Virus record (IMG/VR): IMGVR_UViG_3300042479_000397 | Coordinates: 1-36,608 of that record | Direction: 5' to 3' (one strand) | DNA: 36,608 bases | Origin: a virus | In this document: piece by piece, positions 1 to 7,786 of the stretch | How the letters are laid out: each line of letters starts with the position of its first letter | Position numbering within the stretch: the stretch's first letter is position 1 | Position numbers and translations under genes: made by a program | The notes under the pieces: generated by a model | What the model saw: only the letters and a program-made list of their open reading frames with translations | Told to the model about the DNA's origin: nothing | Databases searched by the model: none

Positions 1-873
1 CCACGACTCTCGGTCGTACATAATAGGATTTTCTATATTTGCTAGATTAATGTTGGCAATTTCTTTGCACTGACTTCGGTCCGGATCAGTAACAAACACC
101 GGAATGCCCTGTAATGCAGATGCAACTGCAGGACTACTGTTATGATTAACCATGGCCCAACATCGATTAAGGTCATCTTCTAATCTTTCATTGGTGCTAA
201 AATGAACATTAAGCAATGCTCTTCCTCTACAAAGTTTTAGTAGACGCTCGCAGTATTTTTTTGCTCGTTTGTCTCCAGGGTGAGCTCTTATACGAATACT
301 TCTTTGTGTAAACTTTCTTAATGTTGTTATGACATTTAGTGCCCAATCAACCACATTCCATCCTGCCATACTCCAACCACCATCTCGTTGAAGACAAATC
401 AAAATATGGTCTCCATTTTTTCGCCAGGGGCTTAGTTCAACACCAATGGCTTGTTTTATAATCTCCCATCTGATGGGATCTGGTTCATGATCGCAATACT
501 CGCCAGTGGTTGGAAAAACTCCATCGTAGCTATAACGCAACCAGTATCCAGGATTGGTAGTGTTTTTGTACAAAAACAAATTGCTATCTGCAATAACAGT
601 TCTACCACCAATGGCTTTTTGACGATCAATGATTTCTTGTCTAAACGCCAGATGAGCACCAGTTTTACCGTTCTCGTGAACCCAGCCCAATATCATTGCA
701 ACATCGGCTGGTTCGTATTGCATAGTTTCAATCACCTGTCCTTCATCCCCGACGTTAATTACCCCGTCGATAAAATATCTTAGTGTATTTGCCTTGTTAT
801 TTTGTTTTTGCAAAGACTCAGGTGTGGGCTCTTGTTTCTTAGGCAAGGTTGCTAGATAACTTATAACTTTCAT
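1..873 (-). CDS. GT-B-like glycosyl/polysaccharide transferase, 3' end cut by window
   Basis: Open through 291 codons from the ATG at 873 to the window edge, so the C-terminus is missing. The protein begins MKVISYLATLPKKQ. The visible C-terminal part has the pattern NHNSSPAVASALQGIPVFV, typical of the donor-binding region of GT-B-fold capsule and CDP-glycerol-type transferases (a Ser-rich turn, then a helix, then a G-x-P-V strand). The neighbour ending at 870 carries a similar segment, so the two look like tandem paralogues. The start overlaps the upstream stop as ATGA (870-873), implying translational coupling in a four-gene minus-strand operon. The family call rests on motif shape only; donor and acceptor are unknown. 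Confidence 0.55.
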   Translation of the reverse strand, partial: MKVISYLATLPKKQEPTPESLQKQNNKANTLRYFIDGVINVGDEGQVIETMQYEPADVAMILGWVHENGKTGAHLAFRQEIIDRQKAIGGRTVIADSNLFLYKNTTNPGYWLRYSYDGVFPTTGEYCDHEPDPIRWEIIKQAIGVELSPWRKNGDHILICLQRDGGWSMAGWNVVDWALNVITTLRKFTQRSIRIRAHPGDKRAKKYCERLLKLCRGRALLNVHFSTNERLEDDLNRCWAMVNHNSSPAVASALQGIPVFVTDPDRSQCKEIANINLANIENPIMYDRESW

Positions 874-1679
874 TTTGTCAAAATCCTAAATGCAGTACCA
901 TCTCGTAACTCGTCTACATGAAACTGCCCATAGGCAAGATGATGTGCCCATGCATGGAGTTTATCTCTATCAGGATAGTAGGGTGTTTCAATCTTGCTGA
1001 GATCTGTGTTGCCAACCGGCATTGCCGCATTTGATGGAGCCAACACAAATGCTGGAACTCCCTGCATGACTGCTTCTGTGGCCGCAACGCTGTTAAATGT
1101 TACTAATGCATGGACATCTCTTGCCAAGATAGCAGATAATGGATTCAATTGTACACGGTCTATTCTTTTTGGCTCACGTTGTCTGATAATAATTGGCCGG
1201 TCTGTGTATTTTTTTAAAGTTGCCACAGTTTCAATGAGCCAGGTTTCCAAATCAATTCCATAAAACTTGCAGGGTTTTTCGTCAGGCGCCGCAACAATTA
1301 TTACTTTTCCATATTTTCTTGGGTGCAATTGAATTCGAAGTTTTTTCCATCTATCATCAGGCCTGGGAACTATTTCGTTGTGTTGAAGATCATTTTTTAC
1401 AATTCTGTGCCAATTCTTCCACCCTTGCGGATTCTGATCATTTGGTTGATTACCAAAGTAGCCGCTGTCCATGTAATAGAATGTTTTATTATCTTCCCAG
1501 CAACTGCGCATAATTTTGTGTTTTAAAATCCCACGCAGTACCACGGGCCTATCATCAACTACTACATCATAATAATAATCAAAGTCGTCGGAGTTGGTTA
1601 TTTTTCCTCCGCATCCTTGGGCAAACATATTGATATATTCATCTTTGCCGTTCTTACTAAGAAATAACCACTCGCTCAT
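870..1679 (-). CDS. GT-B-like glycosyl/polysaccharide transferase
   Basis: A 269-residue protein starting MSEWLFLSKNGKDEY. I chose the ATG at 1679 because it forms TAATG with the upstream gene's stop; a longer reading from 1700 would extend into that gene. The C-terminal segment TFNSVAATEAVMQGVPAFVL resembles the nucleotide-sugar binding turn of capsule-type GT-B enzymes and matches the pattern in the next gene downstream. The middle holds RKYGKVIIVAAPDEKPC and a helix with ETWLIETVATLKKYTDR, consistent with the inter-domain region of such folds. It probably adds a sugar or polyol phosphate to a glycan together with its paralogue. Exact activity is not determinable. Confidence 0.55.
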   Translation of the reverse strand: MSEWLFLSKNGKDEYINMFAQGCGGKITNSDDFDYYYDVVVDDRPVVLRGILKHKIMRSCWEDNKTFYYMDSGYFGNQPNDQNPQGWKNWHRIVKNDLQHNEIVPRPDDRWKKLRIQLHPRKYGKVIIVAAPDEKPCKFYGIDLETWLIETVATLKKYTDRPIIIRQREPKRIDRVQLNPLSAILARDVHALVTFNSVAATEAVMQGVPAFVLAPSNAAMPVGNTDLSKIETPYYPDRDKLHAWAHHLAYGQFHVDELRDGTAFRILTK

Positions 1680-2356
1680 TATAATGTCCTTTGTAAACAA
1701 TACTCAGTGAGTATGCGTTCTCTGTGCCACTCTTCACTTTGTGGTGTGTCAGCAAACTCGTGGAAGCATGGAGTGCCCAAGGTATAGTGCAAGAGCTTGG
1801 CCGCGGGGTTTGGCCCGTATTCATCGGGCAACCAATTCCATTCAGGCGGCAGTTCGCCAAGTCGTTCATCATCGATCCAGGTAAATCGATGTAGTTCAGC
1901 CCCTGTGGCTTTCTGTATAAATCCTGGGGTTAGCTTACGATTAGGAAAACTTCCGCAGTTCCACAAGATAACGCTACTCCAATTTTTTCTAGGATAATCT
2001 TCATTTTTTGATCCAAGATATTTCTCAGTCATCTTTGTTTTATAATCATGTTTGACTACCAATACATCCTTGTAGGGGTTCTGTAATTCCCATAATTTAG
2101 TAATGTCGTCACGCACAACCATATCACCATCTATAAAAATGGCCCACCCTGTAAATTGCATCAAGTGCGGCACAAGGAAACGACTGTAGATAAATTGATT
2201 GCTACCATCTGTGTGTGTTTCTTTATAGTCTTTAAATAAATTTAATGCCAGCGGGATAATCTGTACTGGTTGTGTTGCATGCCTAATAATACTATTAGCA
2301 CAGGTATGAAACGCAATTGCTTCTCTAGGATCGTATCCTATGAAAATTGGAATCAT
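1679..2356 (-). CDS. GT-A-fold glycosyltransferase (GT8-like)
   Basis: 225 residues. The N-terminus MIPIFIGYDPREAIAFHTCA is the usual first strand and helix of phage and bacterial GT-A nucleotide-sugar transferases. FIDGDMVVRDD supplies the D-x-D metal and nucleotide-sugar binding motif, preceded by the hydrophobic strand WAIFI. Near the C-terminus LLHYTLGTPCFHEF is the His-containing stretch seen in GT8-type enzymes. It sits between the cytidylyltransferase-cupin gene (ATGA overlap at 2353-2356) and a GT-B-like gene (TAATG at 1679), so it is part of one glycan operon. The sugar transferred is unknown. Confidence 0.7.
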   Translation of the reverse strand: MIPIFIGYDPREAIAFHTCANSIIRHATQPVQIIPLALNLFKDYKETHTDGSNQFIYSRFLVPHLMQFTGWAIFIDGDMVVRDDITKLWELQNPYKDVLVVKHDYKTKMTEKYLGSKNEDYPRKNWSSVILWNCGSFPNRKLTPGFIQKATGAELHRFTWIDDERLGELPPEWNWLPDEYGPNPAAKLLHYTLGTPCFHEFADTPQSEEWHRERILTEYCLQRTL

Positions 2357-3108
2357 TTTCTTTCAATGTCCTCTTCGATACAGTTCTCACCGTATTGAAT
2401 TTCAATTAATTTTAACGGCTGGTTGGTTTCGTTACACAGCATGTGCCATTGGCCTTTGTCGATAAACACATATTCGTGCAGACCGTATGTGCCAACCAGA
2501 TCGTGATCACTGCTGGAGTCTAGTGTATAAACTGCGGCTTCACCTTCAGCAACAAACCAAAACTCTGCACGTTGATCATGACGTTGCATGCTCAAACATG
2601 TCTTGGGCGTCACTGTTAGTTCTTTGAGTTTGGTGTTTGCGCCTACTTCGTGTAACACACGATAGTATCCCCAGGCACGTGAGGTCCGGGGCTTCTTCCA
2701 ATCCTCGAGAATCCATGAACTAGAATTCTTCTTGTCCTCTCCACCAACACCAAACACAAACTCTACGTCATCGAACACCATTTCTGGAATGTTATTCTGG
2801 GTACGATCGCCGCCGTTGGCAAACACAATAGTATCAGTTGGGTAACGTTGTTTGATTAACTCAATTGCATTGCAACTGGAGTTGTCATCATCGTTGTAAA
2901 CCACAACTTCGTCAACAATGCTCAACGCACTGATTAGTTCAAAACGTTCACTCATAGGCATAAAAGGCCTACCTTTTTTACGAGTAAGCCATTCATCAGA
3001 GTTGAGTCCGACAATCAATATGTCGCCTAGTTGTTTTGCTGATTTAAAGTAAGCAAGGTGCCCGGAGTGTATGGGATCAAACCCACCTGTAACAAGTACG
3101 ATTTTCAT
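2353..3108 (-). CDS. Cytidylyltransferase fused to PMI-type cupin
   Basis: 251 residues in two domains. Residues about 1-135 are a nucleotidyltransferase of the HxGH superfamily: the motif H14-S-G-H17 follows GGFDP, and SERFELISAL is the second conserved helix, as in glycerol-3-phosphate cytidylyltransferase, TagD and RfaE-C. Residues about 165-251 match the C-terminal cupin of type II mannose-6-phosphate isomerase/ManC: QRHDQRAEFWFVAEGEA, then KGQWHMLCNE, then IEIQYGENCIEEDIER. A fused pair suggests one protein that activates a sugar or polyol with CTP and also binds or isomerises a sugar phosphate. It is first in the minus-strand glycan operon. A minus-strand ATAAATA box lies 5 bases upstream of the ATG, and no Shine-Dalgarno is visible. 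Confidence 0.75.
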   Translation of the reverse strand: MKIVLVTGGFDPIHSGHLAYFKSAKQLGDILIVGLNSDEWLTRKKGRPFMPMSERFELISALSIVDEVVVYNDDDNSSCNAIELIKQRYPTDTIVFANGGDRTQNNIPEMVFDDVEFVFGVGGEDKKNSSSWILEDWKKPRTSRAWGYYRVLHEVGANTKLKELTVTPKTCLSMQRHDQRAEFWFVAEGEAAVYTLDSSSDHDLVGTYGLHEYVFIDKGQWHMLCNETNQPLKLIEIQYGENCIEEDIERK

Positions 3109-3112
3109 AGAA

Positions 3113-3120
3113 ATATTTAT
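3113..3120 (-). promoter_or_regulatory. T4-late-like promoter box for the minus glycan operon
   Basis: On the minus strand this reads ATAAATAT, close to the T4 late consensus TATAAATA. It is in the 37-base divergent gap between genes starting at 3108 (minus) and 3146 (plus). The spacing would place the transcript start at or next to the ATG at 3108. Confidence 0.4.
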
Positions 3121-3145
3121 CTATGTATATTATGGTAAATATAAT

Positions 3146-3727
3146 ATGGACCACTTTTATCAAGACATAGACGGATTTATGAGCGTTAGAAACACAATCA
3201 TGCTTGACATGGTGTTAGAACAATTTCCTAAAAAAGGCACATGGGTTGAGCTAGGATCATGGACAGGTCGTAGCGCGGCATATTGTGTGGTTGAGTTAAT
3301 CAATCGAGATAAACTAGGTGAATTCTATTGTGTAGACAGCTGGCAGGGCGAAACTGACATAGCATACGATCAAGGCGTGATACAGGACATGGAAAATATT
3401 TTCCGTAAAAATGTCAATCCAGTGATAGATTCAATTACCATGTTGACCATGATGAGTTGGGCCGCCGCAGAAAAATTCAAAGATGAATCTGTGGATTTTT
3501 GTTATGTGGATGCTGGACATAGTTACGAAGCAGTAACAAAAGATCTCACTGCATGGTGGCCAAAACTGTGCCCTGGTGCCATGTTTGGTGGTGATGACTA
3601 CACAAAAGGTTATCCAGGAGTGCAACAAGCAGTTTGGGACTTTTTTGGACCAATGAATATAAAAGTACGCAGATCAGGACGTTGTTGGTTGGTCACAAAA
3701 CCAACAGCCGGTAATAATTTAATTTAA
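3146..3727 (+). CDS. Class I SAM-dependent methyltransferase (Methyltransf_24-like)
   Basis: 193 residues from the ATG at 3146; an in-frame extension to 3071 would run back through the divergent gap and into the opposite gene, so I rejected it. Motif I is GTWVELGSWTGRS (about residues 31-43), an acidic strand end follows in FYCVDSWQG, and SVDFCYVDAGHSYEAV is the post-II/III region usual in this family, with GGDDYTKGYPGV downstream. Such enzymes in phage glycan clusters usually methylate a sugar, but the substrate is not readable here. It is the first of four genes on the plus strand dedicated to glycans, divergent from the minus-strand cluster. Confidence 0.8.
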   Translation: MDHFYQDIDGFMSVRNTIMLDMVLEQFPKKGTWVELGSWTGRSAAYCVVELINRDKLGEFYCVDSWQGETDIAYDQGVIQDMENIFRKNVNPVIDSITMLTMMSWAAAEKFKDESVDFCYVDAGHSYEAVTKDLTAWWPKLCPGAMFGGDDYTKGYPGVQQAVWDFFGPMNIKVRRSGRCWLVTKPTAGNNLI

Positions 3728-3734
3728 ATAAAGA

Positions 3735-4373
3735 ATGAAACAAGACTGGTTAGAGTTTTACCGAAAAAACTATTACAATTTATTAAACCCACGTGTTAGC
3801 GCAATAAAGCGAGGGTTAGTCGATGGCTTATATCAAAGAGCACACGGATTTAACATTATGTTTGCTGAACTGGTAACACGCGGTCAAGATCAGTATCATA
3901 TAATTGAAACTGGCACTCTACGAAATCCCGGAAACTGGAAAGACGGCCAGAGTGCAAAATTATTCACTGAATTTGTGGACATTCACAACGGATCTGTAAG
4001 GTCAGTAGATATTGATCCGGGTGCATGTTCCTCAGCATCAGCCGCAATACGGTCCAAGAACTTTACAGTTACCTGTAGTGACAGCGTAACTTGGTTAAGC
4101 AAACAACCAGATTTATCTACAGTTGATTTGTTCTACTTAGATTCGTGGGACGTCAAGTGGGAAAATGATCTGGACAGCGCCGAGCACCATTTAAGCGAAT
4201 TTAAGGCAATTGAACCTTACTTGAAATCTGGATGTATTGTGGCCATAGATGACAACAGTAGATTCAAAAACACAAACCAAAGAACTGGCAAAGGTCGTAG
4301 GATTGTTGAATACCTTGAGTCAAAAGGTAAACACCCTGTATACGACGAATACCAAATAATTTATAAGTTTTAA
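3735..4373 (+). CDS. Class I SAM-dependent methyltransferase-like protein
   Basis: 212 residues. YHIIETGTLRNPGNWKDGQS resembles a SAM-binding motif I with E-T-G-T, followed by SVRSVDIDPGA (acidic residue binding the SAM ribose) and VDLFYLDSWDVKW, then a C-terminal GCIVAIDDNS strand-turn as in Methyltransf_24 and related enzymes. It is 7 bases after the preceding methyltransferase and one base before the GT17-like gene, so it belongs to the same transcript. A weak TTTAAATA box precedes it. Sequence similarity to the upstream methyltransferase is low, so the two probably have different substrates. Confidence 0.65.
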   Translation: MKQDWLEFYRKNYYNLLNPRVSAIKRGLVDGLYQRAHGFNIMFAELVTRGQDQYHIIETGTLRNPGNWKDGQSAKLFTEFVDIHNGSVRSVDIDPGACSSASAAIRSKNFTVTCSDSVTWLSKQPDLSTVDLFYLDSWDVKWENDLDSAEHHLSEFKAIEPYLKSGCIVAIDDNSRFKNTNQRTGKGRRIVEYLESKGKHPVYDEYQIIYKF

Positions 4374-4374
4374 A

Positions 4375-5166
4375 ATGATCATCGATACCTTATTGTTTAA
4401 CAACGAATTTGACATGCTAGACATACATCTAGCCATTACCAACCACTATGTAGATCGCTGGATAGTGTTGGAAGCAAGTAGAACATTCAGTGGCATTGAA
4501 AAACCCTACCACCTGACTGACAATTTGAAAAAGTACAATGAAAAGTATCCGGGAAGAATACAAGTAATTCAACAACCACTGACTGCTGATCAAACCAACC
4601 TAATCTGCGAAACCACAATGAGACAAGGATTTAAAACTGCACTCAGCAGTTGCAGTTTGGATGATATTGTTATTCACGGAGACCTTGACGAAGTCATTGA
4701 TCCAACCAAGTGGAGTAAAATTCTTAATCAGATGGATCAACATAATCGGCCAGTGAGTTGTGGATTTGATATGTATATGTACCGAGTTGATCAACGTGCA
4801 GATCGTGGCTGGAAAGGTAGTGTAGTTGCCAGGCGGCGCATGTTTGAAACACCACATGACTTATACAAAGGCGACCGAGCAGTGGTCAAAAGAAAAAACC
4901 GCAATCATTGTGTTGGCATAAACGAATCAGTTGGTTGGCATTGGACCTGGATGGGCAGTGACGATCTAATAAAAAACAAAGTGATTAGCTGTATTGAAAG
5001 TCAGCACAGAGATCCCGAACAAGTACTACATGCTTTTAAACAGTTAGACACAATATCAGCTATCAATCACAAGTGTACTACTCATGTTGTGCCTACTGTG
5101 TATCCTGATCCTGTACAACAAGTATTACAACAATATCCACACTTCTGGCATAACCCACCTTTATGA
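4375..5166 (+). CDS. GT17-like glycosyltransferase
   Basis: 263 residues. The N-terminus MIIDTLLFNNEFDMLDIHL, then VDRWIVLEASRTFSG and EKPYHL, follows the layout of glycosyltransferase family 17 (N-acetylglucosaminyltransferase III-type): a strand with FNNE, a second strand ending in VLEA, and a Phe-Ser-Gly turn. DIVIHGDLDEVIDP gives the D-x-D. VGWHWTWMGSDD near the C-terminus also fits this family. It ends in an ATGA overlap with the next transferase. Family assignment is by motif; donor and acceptor are unknown. Confidence 0.75.
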   Translation: MIIDTLLFNNEFDMLDIHLAITNHYVDRWIVLEASRTFSGIEKPYHLTDNLKKYNEKYPGRIQVIQQPLTADQTNLICETTMRQGFKTALSSCSLDDIVIHGDLDEVIDPTKWSKILNQMDQHNRPVSCGFDMYMYRVDQRADRGWKGSVVARRRMFETPHDLYKGDRAVVKRKNRNHCVGINESVGWHWTWMGSDDLIKNKVISCIESQHRDPEQVLHAFKQLDTISAINHKCTTHVVPTVYPDPVQQVLQQYPHFWHNPPL

Positions 5167-5882
5167 CCACAGTTGACTGTGCATGTTTGATACATGGAGA
5201 CAAATATAACTGGTCCTATGTTGATACTTTATACCATATGATCTGTAGAAACGTCAGCATGGACGTACGGTTTCATGTTTACACAGAAGCTTCTCGTGGT
5301 GTACCGTCACCTTTTATCAAACACGAATTAATAGATTGGCCAGGAGTTTCTGGACCTAGACAAAGTTGGTGGTACAAGTTACAACTTTTTAACCCTGAAC
5401 ATTTTCAAGGCAGAATGTTGTACCTAGATCTTGACACCGTTATATTTGAAAACATAGACTGTTTATGGAGCGATAGTAGCAAGTATTTTTGGACAATTAA
5501 AGATTTTAAATACCTATGGCGTGATTGGGCAGGAATTAACTCAAGTTTAATGCTTTGGGACACAGTTAAATTTAGCTACATCTGGAACGATTTTTTGACA
5601 CAAGATCTGTCAGACGTAATAAAAAAATACCCAGGAGACCAAGATTATTTGTCCGCAATATTAAACCCAAGAGACATACGGTTTTTTGACAGTAATTTAA
5701 TTAAAAGCTGGCGCTGGCAGTTGTTGGACGGAGGACTTGATTTTAAAACAAGAAAATACCGTCGACCAGGCGCAGGCACATTGTTAGACCCCACAACACG
5801 TATTGCTATTTTTCACGGAAATCCCAAACCTCATGAAATTACTGACCCGGTTGTGCAGAAGTTCTGGATCAAGTATAAATAA
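5163..5882 (+). CDS. GT-A-fold glycosyltransferase
   Basis: 239 residues. GRMLYLDLDTVIFENID contains the D-L-D metal-binding motif after a hydrophobic strand, and PRQSWWYKLQLFNPE is the lead-in helix common in GT8-like phage enzymes. IAIFHGNPKPHEI near the C-terminus is the usual H-G-x-x-K-P ending that closes the nucleotide-sugar site. It overlaps the GT17-like gene by 4 bases and ends the glycan operon just before a late-type promoter. The sugar is unknown. Confidence 0.75.
   Translation: MTTVDCACLIHGDKYNWSYVDTLYHMICRNVSMDVRFHVYTEASRGVPSPFIKHELIDWPGVSGPRQSWWYKLQLFNPEHFQGRMLYLDLDTVIFENIDCLWSDSSKYFWTIKDFKYLWRDWAGINSSLMLWDTVKFSYIWNDFLTQDLSDVIKKYPGDQDYLSAILNPRDIRFFDSNLIKSWRWQLLDGGLDFKTRKYRRPGAGTLLDPTTRIAIFHGNPKPHEITDPVVQKFWIKYK
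5874..5881 (+). promoter_or_regulatory. T4-type late promoter TATAAATA
   Basis: A perfect TATAAATA, identical to the T4 late consensus, overlapping the stop of the upstream gene and 21 bases before the ATG at 5903. A GGAG Shine-Dalgarno follows at 5891-5894. It likely needs a phage gp55-type sigma and sliding clamp, neither of which is in this window. Confidence 0.65.
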
Positions 5883-5902
5883 CTATAATTGGAGATAACA
5901 CA

Positions 5903-6469
5903 ATGGCTACACGCACATTTAAGTTTTATGGCAAAGCATTCACTACAGGTGGTCCTGTAACAGTGAGTTTAAATTTTAACAATCAACCAGTGTTTACAGG
6001 CGCTGTTTCTGCATCAACAGGAGCAACCCCTGGGAATAATAACGAAGGCCTATCAGAACTGTTTACATTTGAAGCAGACACTTCTGTATATGGTGACATT
6101 CCTTTGACTTTAACTGTGACCGGTGGTGATTTATTCTACGGCAGAATTACTGCTAATTACGGCGGCGACGTATACACAGTAGATCCAAGTCGTTTACCAG
6201 ACAGAAACAATCCCGACTCTATTCCTGCTGGACCAATTTTTAGTGCTGATGATCCAGGAAGAACCTTTGTAACTGCATCTGTGGATAATTATGTACCAGT
6301 AGATTATAATGTCACCGATGGAAGAGAAAACGTTCAGATTAACGGAGTAGCGGTTCCTGATAAAAATCCAACTGACCCTGCACAAGTTGGTAGATGGCAA
6401 TATTTAATTACTAACGAAAGCACATTGACTTGCACACAGAAAGTTGTTAGGGCATTGCCTATTGAATAA
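5903..6469 (+). CDS. Probable virion structural protein
   Basis: 188 residues, beta-rich, without cysteines in the N-terminal half; it starts MATRTFKFYGKAFTTGGPVT. The N-terminal half (FYGKAF, SLNFNNQPVFTG, FTFEADTSVYGDIPLTLTVTGG) has short alternating strands like jelly-roll carbohydrate-binding modules. I do not recognise a named family. A perfect late promoter and GGAG ribosome site precede it and a strong terminator follows, so it is a separately transcribed late gene, which points to a virion protein such as a fibre or decoration component. Its position directly after the glycosyltransferases would also fit a substrate of glycosylation, but this is only inference. Confidence 0.55.
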   Translation: MATRTFKFYGKAFTTGGPVTVSLNFNNQPVFTGAVSASTGATPGNNNEGLSELFTFEADTSVYGDIPLTLTVTGGDLFYGRITANYGGDVYTVDPSRLPDRNNPDSIPAGPIFSADDPGRTFVTASVDNYVPVDYNVTDGRENVQINGVAVPDKNPTDPAQVGRWQYLITNESTLTCTQKVVRALPIE

Positions 6470-6480
6470 ATGCTTAAAAA

Positions 6481-6561
6481 TTAAGCAGTTTTCTTATCAA
6501 ACCCTACTACTAGTAGGGTTTTTCTTTTGTTGCACAAAAACAACACCCAAAAACTGCTTAA
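6481..6561. repeat. 12-bp inverted repeat flanking the terminator
   Basis: TTAAGCAGTTTT at 6481-6492 and its exact reverse complement AAAACTGCTTAA at 6550-6561 enclose the terminator hairpin. The pair could form a long outer stem or mark a duplicated or bidirectional signal. Confidence 0.7.
6499..6530 (+). terminator. Rho-independent terminator
   Basis: A 10-bp perfect stem (AAACCCTACT at 6499-6508 with AGTAGGGTTT at 6512-6521) with a 3-base loop, followed by a T-rich run to 6530. It ends transcription of the structural gene at 5903 and insulates the promoters that follow. Confidence 0.85.
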
Positions 6562-6582
6562 AAAATAGGCAAAAAATCCTGG

Positions 6583-6611
6583 TTGACCATTAAATAGGGT
6601 TTTGCTATAAT
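6583..6611 (+). promoter_or_regulatory. Strong sigma70 promoter P1 (extended -10)
   Basis: TTGACC at 6583-6588, a 17-base spacer, and TATAAT at 6606-6611 preceded by TGC, which makes an extended -10. Predicted start near 6618. It is the first of two tandem promoters for the ATPase gene at 6737. A 7-bp hairpin (6634-6640 with 6644-6650) lies in its leader. Confidence 0.8.
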
Positions 6612-6633
6612 TATACAATAATAAGTAGCAAGG

Positions 6634-6650
6634 AATACAAGTTTTGTATT
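6634..6650 (+). other. Leader hairpin downstream of P1
   Basis: AATACAA (6634-6640) and TTGTATT (6644-6650) form a perfect 7-bp inverted repeat with a 3-base loop. It lies between P1 and P2, so it could be an operator or an mRNA structure. No T-tract follows, so it is not a terminator. Confidence 0.45.
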
Positions 6651-6663
6651 GTTTGCAACAAGA

Positions 6664-6678
6664 TCAACTAACAGTTGA
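6664..6678. promoter_or_regulatory. Inverted repeat overlapping the P2 -35 (possible operator)
   Basis: TCAACT (6664-6669) and AGTTGA (6673-6678) form a dyad with a 3-base centre that covers the -35 of P2. A repressor bound here would block P2. The binding protein is unknown. Confidence 0.4.
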
Positions 6679-6703
6679 CCGGTAATTCACAGTTTGCTAT
6701 AAT
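6675..6703 (+). promoter_or_regulatory. Strong sigma70 promoter P2 (extended -10)
   Basis: TTGACC at 6675-6680, a 17-base spacer, and TATAAT at 6698-6703 preceded by TGC. The elements and spacing are the same as P1, 92 bases upstream. The -10 is inside a 13-base palindrome (GCTATA-A-TATAGC, 6696-6708). Predicted start near 6710, giving a leader of about 27 bases with AGGAG at 6724-6728. Confidence 0.85.
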
Positions 6704-6736
6704 ATAGCATAACTTAACAAAACAGGAGCCAGATCA

Positions 6737-7768
6737 ATGACGCAAGTACTCGTTCGTAGCGGTAACTACCGCAAACAAACTGTTCGTGGTGTTACTTTTA
6801 CACTAGTTAAAGACTACACACAAGGCGCTCGAGGTGGCTTTGTGACAGTAGAAAGCAATGGCTACTTTGGCGCAGAACACAATGTGGTACGCATCAAAGT
6901 TGATAGCATTCAAGATATAGAAATTGTTGGAGATAACATGCCCAGTGTAAAAGAAACTAAGGTAGTAGAATTTAAACATACTGCTCCGGTGGAAACCGAA
7001 GAGCAAGCAATGGATCGTATTCGTGAGCGATTTGATATCCTGCACGACATGACCAAAGCCTGTGTCAGCGGCGATATCCGTGCTATGATTGTGAGCGGCC
7101 CACCCGGCGTAGGCAAAAGCTTTGGTGTGGAGCAAGAAATTGACAAGGCCTGCTTGTTTGACAAATTGGCTAGCAAACGACTTCGTGCCGAGGTAGTTAA
7201 AGGTAGTGCCACTCCAATTGGTTTGTATCAAACACTTTACAAATTTAGTGACGCCAATTGCGTAGTTGTTTTTGACGACTGTGACAGCATCTTGTTAGAT
7301 GACGTTGCTCTTAACTTGCTCAAGGGTGCCCTGGACTCCGGCAAGAAGCGTACTATTTCATGGCTGTCAGAGTCTAGTGCTTTGCGTCGTGAAGGTATCC
7401 CAGACCGTTTTGAGTTTAAAGGTAGTGTTATCTTTATTACAAACTTAAAGTTTGACCAAATGAAATCGCAAAAATTGCGGGATCACTTGGACGCATTGCA
7501 AAGTCGTTGCCACTATCTGGACTTGACCCTGGACACCATGCGTGACAAACTGTTGCGCATCAAACAGATTGCCAAAGATGGTGTGTTGTTTGCAGACTAC
7601 GACTTTAACGAGTATGCACAAGATGACATTATTGACTTTATGCATGTCAACAAAGAACGCCTGCGTGAGGTAAGTCTGCGTATGGCGCTGAAGATTGCAG
7701 ACTTGCGCAAGAGCTTTCCTAACAACTGGAAGCGCATGAGCGAGACAACATGTATGAAGAGTGCCTAA
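6737..7768 (+). CDS. AAA-family ATPase
   Basis: 343 residues. Walker A is G121-P-P-G-V-G-K127-S128 and Walker B is CVVVFDDCDSI; SVIFITNLKF is the sensor-1 strand with Asn, and the C-terminus has a helical region with REVSLRMALKIADL. Residues 1-80 form a separate basic, beta-rich N-terminal domain. The arrangement suits a remodelling or clamp-loader-type ATPase acting on a protein or DNA complex. It has two strong sigma70 promoters upstream and its own terminator downstream, so it is a single-gene unit probably read by host polymerase early in infection. I cannot name the substrate. Confidence 0.8.
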   Translation: MTQVLVRSGNYRKQTVRGVTFTLVKDYTQGARGGFVTVESNGYFGAEHNVVRIKVDSIQDIEIVGDNMPSVKETKVVEFKHTAPVETEEQAMDRIRERFDILHDMTKACVSGDIRAMIVSGPPGVGKSFGVEQEIDKACLFDKLASKRLRAEVVKGSATPIGLYQTLYKFSDANCVVVFDDCDSILLDDVALNLLKGALDSGKKRTISWLSESSALRREGIPDRFEFKGSVIFITNLKFDQMKSQKLRDHLDALQSRCHYLDLTLDTMRDKLLRIKQIAKDGVLFADYDFNEYAQDDIIDFMHVNKERLREVSLRMALKIADLRKSFPNNWKRMSETTCMKSA

Positions 7769-7786
7769 TTAGCAGGTAAGGTTACC

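Noticed and set aside
4600-4857. Short minus-strand ORF within the GT17-like gene
   Set aside because: It is an opposite-frame shadow of a gene with clear motifs and tight neighbours.
6470-6736. A tRNA or other structured RNA gene in the gap
   Set aside because: Only a terminator, promoters and short dyads are present; no cloverleaf or T-arm pattern was found.
6803-7231. Long minus-strand ORFs opposite the AAA ATPase
   Set aside because: The plus frame carries Walker A and B motifs with promoter, ribosome site and terminator. The opposite frames have no context or motif.
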